From contig JAFKGD010000010.1 in NCBI GenBank assembly GCA_017307855.1, positions 62,001 to 126,000 of the forward strand: a stretch of DNA of 64,000 bases, read 5' to 3'. Below the pieces are notes generated by a model that was not told the DNA's origin, did no database searches, and saw nothing but the letters and a program-made list of their open reading frames with translations. Shown in pieces: positions 17,570-26,301 of this stretch. The stretch comes from Burkholderiales bacterium (lineage in GTDB: Bacteria > Pseudomonadota > Gammaproteobacteria > Burkholderiales > Burkholderiaceae_C). The translations under genes were made by a program, and so were the position numbers. How positions within the stretch are numbered: the stretch's first letter is position 1; each line of letters opens with the position of its first letter.

Positions 17570-18064
17570 ATGCCTGCCCTCAGCCTCTTCCACATCGCCA
17601 TCAAGACAGCCCGGCCCGAGGCCACCCGGCGTTTCTATGCCGAGGTCTTCGGCATGTCGGAGGCACCGCGTCCGGCTTTCGAGTTTCCGGGCTTCTGGAT
17701 GCAGCTCGACATGCCCTACGGCGGCGCGATCTTCCACATCTACACCGGCAGCGCGGCGCTGGGGCAGGGTGGCCACGTGCCCACGGGCAGTGGCGCCATC
17801 GACCATGTGGCGCTGGCCGCGCAGGGCTTCGCTGCCATGCGTGCACGATGCCGCGCGCTGGGCCTGCCCTACCGCGAGCGCGAGGTGCCGGGCTTTCCGC
17901 TATGGCAGCTGTTCTGCTACGACCCCAACGGCATCCAGTTCGAGATGAACTTCCATTCGGCGCACGAGCGGGCCGGGGGCGTGCAGGTCGCCCCCGACAA
18001 CTGGGTCAAGGCCGGATCGGAGTGGTTCGAGCCGGCGGCCTACGAGCGCTTCGGCACGACATGA
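17570..18064 (+). CDS. VOC-family (glyoxalase/dioxygenase superfamily) protein
   Basis: A 164-residue protein of the vicinal oxygen chelate fold: LFHIAIKTARPEATRRFYAE in the first module and AIDHVALAAQG followed by FCYDPNGIQFEMNFH in the second. The His residues of the first and second modules and the Glu of FEMNF are in the metal-ligand positions, so it is probably an active metal enzyme such as a dioxygenase, glyoxalase or isomerase. It starts 13 bp after the ABM gene and precedes the transporter genes. Confidence 0.88.
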   Translation: MPALSLFHIAIKTARPEATRRFYAEVFGMSEAPRPAFEFPGFWMQLDMPYGGAIFHIYTGSAALGQGGHVPTGSGAIDHVALAAQGFAAMRARCRALGLPYREREVPGFPLWQLFCYDPNGIQFEMNFHSAHERAGGVQVAPDNWVKAGSEWFEPAAYERFGTT

Positions 18065-18132
18065 CGCATGGCGTCCGGCGCACCGGCCGGACACGGCTTC
18101 CCGCACAGACATACCGACAAGGAGACACACAG

Positions 18133-19101
18133 ATGACAACCCCCCGATTCCTCCGCCAGCTGGTGACGGCCCTGGCCTGGCTGGCGGCGGCCGCCGCCGC
18201 CGGCGCACAGGACGTGCGGCCCCTCACGATCGGCGTGATCGAACTCTTCCCCAACCCGCACTTCGCCCAGGCGCGCAAGGGCATCGAGGACACCGCGCGC
18301 CGTCTCGGCGTCAAGGTGGTGATCCAGAACGCCAATCTCGACGCGACGCGCGAGGCGCAGTACGTGCAGACCTTCGTCACGCGCAAGGTCGATGGCCTCC
18401 TGATGTCGGCGGTCTCGCCCACCGGCTCGCTCGCCGCCCTGCGGCAGGCCCGGGCCGCCGACATTCCGGTCGTCTGCTACACGACCTGTGTCAATCCGCC
18501 CGACGACCGCGAGCTGGTGCGCGCCTTCGTCATGAGCGACAACCGCGGGCTGGGCACGACCACCGGGCGCCAGGTGGCGGCTTACGTGCGCGAGCGCCTG
18601 GGCGGGCAGGCCCGCGTGCTGATGCTGACCTGCGAATCGCACGATGTCTGCAAGGAGCGCCGCAAGGGCATCAACGAGGCGCTGGCGGGGCTGGATGTGC
18701 GCATCCTCGCGGAGCAGGAGGGCTTCGTGGTCGACAAGGCGCGACCCATCGCCGACTCGATGCTGGCCGCCCACCCGGGTGCCAACGTGTTCATCGCGGA
18801 AAACGAAGACGGCATCATTGCCGCCGCGCAGGCCATCAAGGCCAAGGGCCTGGCCGGCAAGGTGGCCGTCTTCGGCATCGACATCAACACGCAGGTGGCG
18901 CAACTGGTGGCATCGCCCGACGGCATCGTCCACTGGACGACCGGGCAGGATCCGTATGCCCTGGGCGCCATGGGCCTGCAGGCCCTGGTGAAGGCGCTAC
19001 GCGGCGAATCGCCCGGGGCGTTCAACCAGTACGCCGGCTCGCCCACCTTCAGCCGCGACGATCCGGCCGCAGCGCGCCAGTACGCCGCCGACCGCCGCTG
19101 A
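18133..19101 (+). CDS. Sugar-type ABC transporter periplasmic binding protein (RbsB-like)
   Basis: A 322-residue periplasmic binding protein with a Sec signal peptide (FLRQLVTALAWLAAAAAAGAQ). The mature part is a type I two-lobe binding fold: LTIGVIELFPNPHFAQARKG, VDGLLMSAVSPTGSLAALRQ and NEDGIIAAAQAIKAKG. It forms a complete CUT2-type importer with the ATPase and permease downstream. Sugar is the usual CUT2 ligand, but members also carry autoinducer-2, inositol or purine-like ligands, and the neighbouring quinone/VOC enzymes make a non-sugar ligand possible. GGAG lies 9 bp upstream. Confidence 0.9.
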   Translation: MTTPRFLRQLVTALAWLAAAAAAGAQDVRPLTIGVIELFPNPHFAQARKGIEDTARRLGVKVVIQNANLDATREAQYVQTFVTRKVDGLLMSAVSPTGSLAALRQARAADIPVVCYTTCVNPPDDRELVRAFVMSDNRGLGTTTGRQVAAYVRERLGGQARVLMLTCESHDVCKERRKGINEALAGLDVRILAEQEGFVVDKARPIADSMLAAHPGANVFIAENEDGIIAAAQAIKAKGLAGKVAVFGIDINTQVAQLVASPDGIVHWTTGQDPYALGAMGLQALVKALRGESPGAFNQYAGSPTFSRDDPAAARQYAADRR

Positions 19102-19113
19102 GCGGGCAGCGCC

Positions 19114-20661
19114 ATGGATGCGAACGCCATGCGGCATGACGCGCCGCCGGCCGGCGGGCCGCAGCACGCGGTACAGGCCTGCGCGCTGGGCAAGGCCTAC
19201 GCCGGCGTGCCGGCGCTGCAGCAGGTGGACTTCTGCCTGGCCCCCGGGGAGATCCGCGCACTGCTGGGCAAGAACGGCGCCGGCAAGTCGACGCTGCTGA
19301 GAATCCTTGCCGGCGCGCACGCGCCCGACAGCGGAACGCTGCACGTGGGCGGGCGCCGGGTCGCGGCCTTTACGCCGCGCGATGCGCGCGCGCTGGGCGT
19401 GGCCATGGTTCATCAGGAACTGAGCCTGGTGCCTGCACTCGGCGTGGCCGAGAACATCCTGCTGGGCCGCTGGCGGCGCGGCCGCCTGTTCGTCGACCAC
19501 GCGGCCATGCGGCGCGAGGCCGCCGCCGCGCTGGCGATGCTCGGCGCGGCCATTGATCCGGCGTTGCCCGTGCGCCGCTTGTCCATCGCGCAGCAGCAGA
19601 TGGTGGAGATCGCCCGTGCGCTCTCGCTCGATCCGCGCGTGCTGATCCTGGACGAGCCGACGAGTTCGCTGTCGGCCGCCGATGCCGCCCGGCTGCTCGG
19701 CTGCGTGCGCACGCTGGCGGCGCGCGGCGTGGCCGTGATCTACGTATCGCACCGCATGGACGAGATCCAGCAGGTGGCCGACAGCGTGACGGTGCTGCGC
19801 GATGGCCGCCATGTCGGCACGGTGCCGATCGCGCAGGCGCCCACGGCGGAAATCGTGCGGCTCATGACCGGGCGCACGGCCGCTGCCGCGACCCGTCCGG
19901 CGGCGCGCACGCCCGGTCCGGTGGCGCTCGAGGTGCGCGGGCTCAGCACGCGCGGCAAGCTGCGCGGCGTGAGTCTGGACGTGCACGCCGGCGAGATCGT
20001 GGGCCTGGCCGGCCTGCTGGGCGCGGGGCGCACCGAACTCCTGCGCGCCGTGTACGGGCTCGATCCCGCAGAGGTGGGCGAGGTGTCCGTGCGCGGCGAG
20101 CCGGTCGTGCGACGCTCGCCGGCCCGCATGATCGGCCATGGCGTCGGGCTCGCACCGGAGGATCGCAAGAAGGATGGCCTGGTGCTGGGCATGGGCATTG
20201 CCGAGAACCTCGTGCTGGCCTCGCCCGCGCGCGTGATGCGCGGCCCGTGGCTGTCGCGCACGCGGCAATCGTCCCTGGCGCGCCACGCTGCCGCGCTGAC
20301 GGCAGTGAAGTGCGCCTCGCTCGACGATCCGGTGCGCAGTCTCTCGGGCGGCAACCAGCAGAAAGTCGTGCTGGGCAAATGGCTGAACGCCGGGGTGCAG
20401 GTGCTGTTGCTCGACGAGCCCACGCGCGGCGTCGACATCGACGCCAAGCACCAGATCTACGACCTGCTGCGGGCGCTGGCCGCGCAGGGCACCGCCGTGC
20501 TGGTGGCCTCGTCCGAGCCGGAGGAACTGATGGCGCTGTGCGACAGGCTGCTGGTGATGAAGGAGGGCGCGATCGTCGCCCGGCGCGAGGTGCACGGCAC
20601 GACGCTGGCCGAAGTGATGGCGCTGGCGATGGGCGAGCACGTACACGGCCACGACACATAA
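19114..20661 (+). CDS. Sugar-type ABC transporter ATPase, tandem domain (RbsA-like)
   Basis: A 515-residue ATPase with two ABC modules. Module one has Walker A LGKNGAGKSTLL, a degenerate signature LSIAQQQMVEIARAL and Walker B VLILDEPTSSL. Module two has an incomplete Walker A GLLGAGRTELLRA, typical of CUT2 ATPases, and signature SLSGGNQQKVVLGKW with LLLDEPTRGVD. This asymmetry is normal for RbsA/XylG/MglA. It starts 12 bp after the binding-protein stop and is followed by the permease 20 bp downstream. Confidence 0.94.
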   Translation: MDANAMRHDAPPAGGPQHAVQACALGKAYAGVPALQQVDFCLAPGEIRALLGKNGAGKSTLLRILAGAHAPDSGTLHVGGRRVAAFTPRDARALGVAMVHQELSLVPALGVAENILLGRWRRGRLFVDHAAMRREAAAALAMLGAAIDPALPVRRLSIAQQQMVEIARALSLDPRVLILDEPTSSLSAADAARLLGCVRTLAARGVAVIYVSHRMDEIQQVADSVTVLRDGRHVGTVPIAQAPTAEIVRLMTGRTAAAATRPAARTPGPVALEVRGLSTRGKLRGVSLDVHAGEIVGLAGLLGAGRTELLRAVYGLDPAEVGEVSVRGEPVVRRSPARMIGHGVGLAPEDRKKDGLVLGMGIAENLVLASPARVMRGPWLSRTRQSSLARHAAALTAVKCASLDDPVRSLSGGNQQKVVLGKWLNAGVQVLLLDEPTRGVDIDAKHQIYDLLRALAAQGTAVLVASSEPEELMALCDRLLVMKEGAIVARREVHGTTLAEVMALAMGEHVHGHDT

Positions 20662-20681
20662 CGATCACAACGGAGACTCTG

Positions 20682-21698
20682 ATGAATACCGACACCATGG
20701 AACTGCACGCGGGCCGGGGCGCGCACAGCGCGGCAATGGCGCGCCTCGACCCCGAGATCCGCGGTCTTTTGCTGGCGCTGGGCGTGCTCTGCGCGGCGGC
20801 CGTCGCCTTCGCGCCGCACTTCGCGACGGCGGGCAACCTGCTGGACGTGCTGCGCCAGCTGGCGTTCACCGGTATCGTTGCCTACGGCATGACGCTGGTG
20901 ATCGTGGCCGGCGAGATCGACGTGAGCGTGGGTTCGGCCATCGCCTTCTCGTCGGCGCTGTTTGGCACGCTGGTGGCGTCGCTCGGCCTTCCCCTGTGGC
21001 TGGCGGCCGTCGCCGTGGTCGCGCTGGGCACCGCCATCGGAGCGGGCGCGGGCGCGATCCGGGCCTGGTTCAACATTCCCTCGTTCATCGTCACGCTGGC
21101 GCTGTTCTCGGCGCTGCGCGGTGCGGCGATGCTGATGACCGATGCGATCCCGGTGCCCATCCTGGAGGCCGGCTTCGAGCGCTGGGGCAGCGGCACGCTG
21201 CTGGGCATTCCGGTGCCGGCGCTGGTACTGCTGGCGCTGTTCGTGGTGTTCTCGGTACTGGCCTCGCGCACGGCGTTCGGGCGCGCGGTCTATGCGATCG
21301 GCGGCAACGCCGAGGCCGCGCACCTCTCGGGCATTCCGGTGGCGCGAACGCGTGTGCTGCTGTTCGCGCAGACGGGCGGCCTGGCGGCGCTGGCCGGCCT
21401 GCTGATGACGTCGCGGCTGGGCTCGGGCAATCCCAACATCGGCTACGGCGTGGAGTTCGCGGTCATCACGGCGGTGATCGTGGGCGGGGCCAGCCTCTAC
21501 GGTGGCAAGGGCAGCATGCTCGGCACGCTGCTCGGTGGCCTCTTCATCGTGGTGCTCAACAACGCGATGGTGCTGCTGGGCATCAACTCGTATGCGCAGG
21601 ACGTGGCCAATGGCGTCGTGGTCCTGCTGGCGGTGCTGGTGAGCAGCCGTGCGGGCCTGCCCGCCGGTTGGCGCTTGCGGCGCATGCCACGCGCCTGA
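20682..21698 (+). CDS. Sugar-type ABC transporter permease (RbsC-like)
   Basis: A 338-residue permease with eight to ten hydrophobic segments. The family regions are FTGIVAYGMTLVIVAGEIDV (EIDVSVGS motif), NIPSFIVTLALFSALRGAAM, IGGNAEAAHLSGIPVARTRV and GGASLYGGKGSMLGTLLGGL. It completes the CUT2 importer. Two close ATGs (20682, 20697) are possible; the first is preceded by CGGAG. It converges with the LysR gene at 21718 across 19 bp without a visible hairpin. Confidence 0.93.
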   Translation: MNTDTMELHAGRGAHSAAMARLDPEIRGLLLALGVLCAAAVAFAPHFATAGNLLDVLRQLAFTGIVAYGMTLVIVAGEIDVSVGSAIAFSSALFGTLVASLGLPLWLAAVAVVALGTAIGAGAGAIRAWFNIPSFIVTLALFSALRGAAMLMTDAIPVPILEAGFERWGSGTLLGIPVPALVLLALFVVFSVLASRTAFGRAVYAIGGNAEAAHLSGIPVARTRVLLFAQTGGLAALAGLLMTSRLGSGNPNIGYGVEFAVITAVIVGGASLYGGKGSMLGTLLGGLFIVVLNNAMVLLGINSYAQDVANGVVVLLAVLVSSRAGLPAGWRLRRMPRA

Positions 21699-21717
21699 GG
21701 ACAGCGCGCGGCCCCCG

Positions 21718-22647
21718 CTATCCGGCGCGCACCGCGCGCGCCGACGCCGTCCGTCCGGCGCGGTTGGAGGCCAGCATGTCGTGCAACTGTTGCGCCGCAG
21801 GAGTGAGCGACTTGCCGCGCCGGCGGATCAGGCCCATCTTGCGCGTCACCACCGGGTCGGTGAGCGCAATGCTGATCAGCGTCGGGTGATCCTTGCCCGG
21901 CATTGCCAGGGCCGGCACCGCCGCCACGCCCAGGCCGGCTTCCACCAGGCCCAGCAGCGTCGTGACATGGCGGGCCTCGTACTGGCATTGCGGCCGGTCG
22001 GGCACGTTGGCCAGCGCCAGATCCATCAGCAGGCGGTTGCCCGAGCTGCGGCCGACGGACATGAAGTCGTGCTGGCCGAGTTCGGCCCACGTGATCTTCT
22101 TGCGGCGCGCCAGCGGATGGTCGCGCCGGCAGGCGGCCACGAAGCGCTCGGTCAGCACCGGCCTGAACTCGATCTCGGCTTCCTGGCTGCCGATGAAGTT
22201 GAGGCCGAAGTCGGCCTCGCCCTGCGCCACCGCCACCAGCACTTCGTTCGCGCTGGCGTCGTGCACCTTCACGCGGATGCGCGGGAACTTCTCGTGGTAG
22301 CGCCTCACCACCTGGGGCAGGAAGTAGTAGACGGCCGATGGCACGCATGCGATGGTCACCTCGCCCACGCGGCGCGCGGCGATGTCGCCCATGCCGAGCA
22401 TCATGGCGTCGAGGTCGTCGAGCCACTGGCGCGTCTTGCGGAAGAAGTCGCGGCCCACGGCGGTGAGCGTGACGCGCCGTGTCGTGCGGTCCAGCAGGCG
22501 CACGCCCAGCGCTTCCTCCAGCTTGTCGATGCGCCGGCTGAAAGCGGGCTGCGAGATGTGCACCGCTTCGGCTGCGGCACGGAAGCTCTGCAGTTCCGCC
22601 ACAGCCGCGAAAGCCTGCATGTCAGCGAGATCGAACTTGTTGGCCAT
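21718..22647 (-). CDS. LysR-family transcriptional regulator
   Basis: A 309-residue regulator starting MANKFDLADMQAFAAVAELQ, with helix-turn-helix SFRAAAEAVHISQPAFSRRIDKLE and a substrate-binding-like C-terminal domain (RVGEVTIACVPSAVYYFLPQ). The sequence HISQPAFSRRIDKLE is typical of regulators adjacent to Bug and PrpF genes in Burkholderiales. It diverges from the PrpF/GalD gene, and the 106-bp gap holds an exact 7-bp inverted repeat (22691-22706). It most likely activates the PrpF-Bug pair in response to a tricarboxylate-like intermediate. Confidence 0.92.
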   Translation of the reverse strand: MANKFDLADMQAFAAVAELQSFRAAAEAVHISQPAFSRRIDKLEEALGVRLLDRTTRRVTLTAVGRDFFRKTRQWLDDLDAMMLGMGDIAARRVGEVTIACVPSAVYYFLPQVVRRYHEKFPRIRVKVHDASANEVLVAVAQGEADFGLNFIGSQEAEIEFRPVLTERFVAACRRDHPLARRKKITWAELGQHDFMSVGRSSGNRLLMDLALANVPDRPQCQYEARHVTTLLGLVEAGLGVAAVPALAMPGKDHPTLISIALTDPVVTRKMGLIRRRGKSLTPAAQQLHDMLASNRAGRTASARAVRAG

Positions 22648-22690
22648 GGTGTCGTCCGTCGTGGAAAGGGTGGATCCGATTATTCCACCA

Positions 22691-22706
22691 GATGCATCAA
22701 TGCATC
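22691..22706. promoter_or_regulatory. Candidate LysR operator: perfect inverted repeat
   Basis: GATGCAT-CA-ATGCATC: two perfect 7-bp arms with a 2-bp spacer, 43-58 bp upstream of the LysR start and 48-63 bp upstream of the PrpF start. Its position between divergent genes matches a LysR-type recognition site, although the classical T-N11-A spacing is only approximate. Confidence 0.55.
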
Positions 22707-22753
22707 CGAACGTTGCAATTCACAGAAGCGGCGCCGTTGCCGATCATCGCTGC

Positions 22754-23839
22754 ATGGCTCAAACGATTCCATGCGTCCTGATGCGCGGCGGCACCTCGCG
22801 GGGACCTTTCTTCCTCGGCGACTGGCTGCCGTCCGACCCGGCCGGGCGCGACCGCGCGCTGATCGCGGCGCTGGGATCGCCGCACGAGCTGCAGATCGAC
22901 GGCCTGGGTGGCGGTAACTCGCTGACCAGCAAGGTGGCCATCGTCTCCCGCTCCTCGCAACCTGGCTGCGACGTGGACTATCTCTTCGCCCAGGTGAGCA
23001 TCGACGAGGAGCGCGTGGACGTGGCGCCCAACTGCGGCAACATGCTCGCGGGCGTGGGGCCCTTCGCCATCGAACAGGGCCTGGTGCCGGCGCGCGAGGG
23101 CAGCACCCGCGTGAACATCTTCAACGTCAACACCCGCTCGCGCATCGAGGCCGAGGTGATGACGCCGGGCGGCCGCGTGAGCTACGACGGCGACCAGCGT
23201 ATCGACGGCGTGCCCGGCACGGCCGCGCCGATCCGCCTGGCCTTCGCCAACGCCTGGGGCGCGGTGACCGGCCACGTCTTCCCGACAGGCCAGCGCAGCG
23301 ACGTGATCGACGGTATCGAAGTCACCTGCATCGACGCCGCGCAGGTCATGGTGATGGTGCGCGCGGCCGACCTGGGCCTGGCCGGCGACGAAGCGCCCGC
23401 GGCCCTCGACGCCAATGCGCCCCTGATGGCCCGGCTCGAAGCGCTGCGTCGCGCGGCCGGCCTGCGCATGGGCATGGGCGACGTGTCGCGCAGCGTGCTG
23501 CCCAAGCCCGTCATCGTCTCGCCCGGGGCACAGCCAGGGACGATCGTCTCGCGCTACTTCACCCCGTTGCGCTGCCACCGCTCGCACGCGGCCACGGGCG
23601 CCATCGGTGTCGCCGCTGCGCTCGCGCTGCCGGGCTCGGTGGCGGCCGACGCCCGCTGGACACCTGGGCCCGGCTCGCACCGGGTCGGTGTGCTGCATCC
23701 GGCCGGCTGCATTCCTGTCGACCTCGAACTCGGCGGCGACGCCGCATCGCCCACGTTGCAGCGCGCGAGCCTCGTGCGCACGGCCCGCAAGATTCTCGAA
23801 GGCACCCTTTACATCCCGGTCCGCGCGGCGGCCGCATGA
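22754..23839 (+). CDS. galD: PrpF-family isomerase, probably 4-oxalomesaconate tautomerase
   Basis: A 361-residue two-lobe isomerase of the diaminopimelate-epimerase-like fold. Motifs: IPCVLMRGGTSRGPFFLGDW, LQIDGLGGGNSLTSKVAIVS, APNCGNMLAGVGPFAIEQG (active-site Cys region) and PLRCHRSHAATGAIGVAAAL. Length and motifs match GalD, the 4-oxalomesaconate keto-enol tautomerase of gallate degradation, more closely than the about 390-residue PrpF of the methylcitrate route. No gallate dioxygenase or hydratase is nearby, so an aconitate- or tricarballylate-type isomerase role is an alternative. A Bug receptor follows 49 bp downstream. Confidence 0.82.
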   Translation: MAQTIPCVLMRGGTSRGPFFLGDWLPSDPAGRDRALIAALGSPHELQIDGLGGGNSLTSKVAIVSRSSQPGCDVDYLFAQVSIDEERVDVAPNCGNMLAGVGPFAIEQGLVPAREGSTRVNIFNVNTRSRIEAEVMTPGGRVSYDGDQRIDGVPGTAAPIRLAFANAWGAVTGHVFPTGQRSDVIDGIEVTCIDAAQVMVMVRAADLGLAGDEAPAALDANAPLMARLEALRRAAGLRMGMGDVSRSVLPKPVIVSPGAQPGTIVSRYFTPLRCHRSHAATGAIGVAAALALPGSVAADARWTPGPGSHRVGVLHPAGCIPVDLELGGDAASPTLQRASLVRTARKILEGTLYIPVRAAAA

Positions 23840-23888
23840 CACCTGGGCCGGCATGGCCCATCATCAACGTAGACAAGGAGACAACACC

Positions 23889-24884
23889 ATGCAGAGCAAT
23901 TCCTGTCGGGCCATCGGCCGCCGATCGGCCATCGCCGCGCTCGCCCTGGCGGCCTGCGCCGCCAGCGGCCTGGCACAGGCCCAGAGCGCCTATCCCGAGC
24001 GCATCGTCACGCTCGTCGTGCCCACGGCGCCCGGCGGCGGTAACGACGCCATGGCGCGCGTCGTGGCGCAGAAGCTCTCGACGATGTTCGGCCAGCAGGT
24101 CATCGTGGAGAACAAGGCCGGCGCAAACGGATCGATCGCCGCCGAATACGTGGCGCGCGCGCCGGGCGACGGCTACACGCTGCTGTTCGGCTACATCGGC
24201 ACGCACGGCATGAATCCGGCGCTGCAGAAGCTGCGCTACGACCCCGTCGCCAGCTTCGAGCCCATCGGCATGGTGTGCACCTCGCCCACACTGATGGTGG
24301 TCAACCCGGCCGTGCCCGCCCGCAGCGTGGACGAGCTGGTCAAGGCCATGCGCGCGCGGCCCGACCAGTTCAACTACGCCTCGGCCGGCAATGGCACGGC
24401 GCCCCACTTCGCGGCGGAGATGTTCAAGCTCGCCACCAAGGCGGAGATGGCCCACGTGCCCTACAAGGGCTCGGCGCCCGCGATGGGCGATACCGTGGCC
24501 GGCCAGACGCAGGTGATGTTCCCCAGCCTGTTCACTGCCTATCCGTTCGTCAAGGCCGGCAAGCTGCGCGCGCTCGGCGTCGCTGGCCCGAAGCGCTCGA
24601 GCACCATGCCCGACGTGCCCACGCTGGAGGAGCTCGGCATCAAGGGCGTGGACGTGACGCAGTGGTACGCCATCTTCGCGCCTGCGAGGACGCCGCGGCC
24701 CATCGTCGACAAGCTCAACACCGCGCTCAACGCAGCCCTGGCCGACAAGGACGTGGCGAACCGCATCGAGTCGCATGGTGCCGTCGTGGAGACCAGCACG
24801 CCCGACCAGTTGCGCATGAAGGTGCGCAGCGAAGTCGCCAAGTGGCGCGGCGTGGTCGAAAGCGCGAAGCTGCAGCCGGACTGA
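23889..24884 (+). CDS. Bug-family (TctC-like) periplasmic solute receptor
   Basis: A 331-residue receptor with an N-terminal signal (RRSAIAALALAACAASGLAQ, cleavage about AQA). Bug signatures are YPERIVTLVVPTAPGGGNDA, NKAGANGSIAAEYVARAPGD, and AHVPYKGSAPAMGDTVAGQT. It ends with the family's FAPARTPRPIVDKLN segment. It lies behind the PrpF/GalD gene, so the ligand is probably a di- or tricarboxylate related to that enzyme's substrate. No TctA/TctB partner is present. It converges on the nickel operon 21 bp from its last gene. Confidence 0.93.
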   Translation: MQSNSCRAIGRRSAIAALALAACAASGLAQAQSAYPERIVTLVVPTAPGGGNDAMARVVAQKLSTMFGQQVIVENKAGANGSIAAEYVARAPGDGYTLLFGYIGTHGMNPALQKLRYDPVASFEPIGMVCTSPTLMVVNPAVPARSVDELVKAMRARPDQFNYASAGNGTAPHFAAEMFKLATKAEMAHVPYKGSAPAMGDTVAGQTQVMFPSLFTAYPFVKAGKLRALGVAGPKRSSTMPDVPTLEELGIKGVDVTQWYAIFAPARTPRPIVDKLNTALNAALADKDVANRIESHGAVVETSTPDQLRMKVRSEVAKWRGVVESAKLQPD

Positions 24885-24905
24885 TCCGCCGCCCGTGTGC
24901 GTGCA

Positions 24906-25730
24906 TCAGTCCAGGTGCACGTGCGGATGAACGTGCGGATGGGTATGCGCCGGATCGTGTCCGTGCACGTGGTCCGCATGCCGGTGACGATGCCGGTGGC
25001 GGTAGGCCAGTTGCGTGCGCTCCAGCAGTTCGACGTCGTGCAGCGCCGCGTGCGCCTCGCCGTCGTGGGCGATGCGGCCGTCGGCGCCCAGGATGACGCA
25101 GCGTTCGCCGAACTCCGCCGCGAAGGCATGGCTGTGCGTGCTGACGATGACGGTGGCGGGCGTGTCGAGCAGGTGCTCGGCGAGCCAGCCGGCGGTGCGC
25201 GGATCGAGGTTGGCGGCCGGCTCGTCCAGCAGGAGCAGGCCGGGCTGCAGGGCCAGCACGCAGGCCAGCGCCACCTTCTGCTTCTGGCCACCGGAGAGCG
25301 AGAAGGGCGGCTTGTCCAGCAACGGGCCCAGTTGCAGCGCCTGCGCCCAACGGTCCACGCGCGCCGGCGCGTCGGAAAGGCCCAGGCGCTCGGGTCCGTA
25401 GGCGATCTCTTCGCGCACGCTGGGGTTGAACAGCATGGCGTCGGGATTCTGGAACAGCAGCCCCACGTCCGCGCGGAAGCGCCGCACCCAGGCCTTGTCG
25501 CGCAGGCTCGCGGCGTCCACCGGCATGCCGCCGTGCAGGTGACGGCCACTGTGGGCGAACACCAGTCCCGCGAGCAGCTTGAGCAGGGTGGACTTGCCAG
25601 TGCCGTTGGCACCCATCAGCACGATCTTCTCGCCGCGCAGGACGCGCAGGTCGATACCGGCGAGCAGCGGCTCGGCATCGGGCCAGGCGAAGGAGACGTC
25701 ATGCAGTTCGATCAGTGGCATGTCATTCAT
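24906..25730 (-). CDS. nikO: Nickel/cobalt ECF transporter ATPase with His-rich C-terminal tail
   Basis: A 274-residue ABC ATPase of the energy-coupling-factor class: Walker A GANGTGKSTLLKL, Q-loop GLLFQNPDAMLFNPSVREEI, signature PFSLSGGQKQKVALAC and Walker B LLLLDEPAANLDPRT. The last about 33 residues are almost entirely His alternating with Arg, Asp, Pro and Val (13 His), a likely metal-buffering tail. The start MNDMPLIELHDVSF overlaps the end of the CbiQ/NikQ gene by 8 bp. Whether nickel or cobalt is carried cannot be decided from the ATPase, but the NikK and NikL genes upstream favour nickel. Confidence 0.92.
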   Translation of the reverse strand: MNDMPLIELHDVSFAWPDAEPLLAGIDLRVLRGEKIVLMGANGTGKSTLLKLLAGLVFAHSGRHLHGGMPVDAASLRDKAWVRRFRADVGLLFQNPDAMLFNPSVREEIAYGPERLGLSDAPARVDRWAQALQLGPLLDKPPFSLSGGQKQKVALACVLALQPGLLLLDEPAANLDPRTAGWLAEHLLDTPATVIVSTHSHAFAAEFGERCVILGADGRIAHDGEAHAALHDVELLERTQLAYRHRHRHRHADHVHGHDPAHTHPHVHPHVHLD

Positions 25731-26301
25731 CGAAGCAACCCCGCGATCGCATGGCCAGCGCGGTGTCTTCCGCGTTGGCGAGGGATTTGTCGAGCAGGTG
25801 CGCCGCCTGCGCCGCCGCGTGGCGGGTGCGGTCGCGCCAGCGAGCCTGGCCCACATCGCGGCTGGCGAAGGCCAGGCGGAAGTCGCGCAGGACACGCGTG
25901 AAGGTCCGGGCCTGGCCGCTGGCCAGCGTCGCCACCAGCGACAGCGTCGGCGAGCAGCGCAGCGCGCGCAGCAGGTTGACGCGCGAGACCAGCCAGAAGC
26001 CCAGGAACACCATCAGCAGCACTCGCAGGTTGATGCGAAGGAGGTACTGCCCCGTGGCCGCCGTCCACAGGTCGCCGCGCCAGAGCGCCAGCAGCGCATA
26101 GCCCAGGCTCACCGACAGGTTGAACAGCAGCACCGACAGCACGGCGCGGCGCAGCAGGCCGGAGCGCGCCGGCCCGGCGGCCAGCGCCGCGATCGCCAGC
26201 AGCGCACCCAGCACGGCCGGATCGTGGATGAAGCCCAGCGCCAGCAGCGCTGCGGCATAGAGCGCCAGCCACAGCGTGTCGCGGCTCATGCGTGCTGCCA
26301 T
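25723..26301 (-). CDS. nikQ: ECF transporter transmembrane T-component, CbiQ/NikQ type
   Basis: A 192-residue membrane protein with about four helices in the first 110 residues and the cytosolic coupling region RVLRDFRLAFASRDVGQARW near the end. It is short compared with typical CbiQ (about 220-260 residues) but has the expected order. The ATG at 26301 has a GGAG site five bases upstream; a second in-frame ATG at 26289 overlaps the NikM stop as ATGA. It links the ATPase NikO to the substrate-binding NikM. Confidence 0.85.
   Translation of the reverse strand: MAARMSRDTLWLALYAAALLALGFIHDPAVLGALLAIAALAAGPARSGLLRRAVLSVLLFNLSVSLGYALLALWRGDLWTAATGQYLLRINLRVLLMVFLGFWLVSRVNLLRALRCSPTLSLVATLASGQARTFTRVLRDFRLAFASRDVGQARWRDRTRHAAAQAAHLLDKSLANAEDTALAMRSRGCFDE

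Noticed and set aside
24885-24905. Terminator between the Bug receptor and nikO
   Set aside because: The 21-bp convergent gap has no hairpin or T-run.
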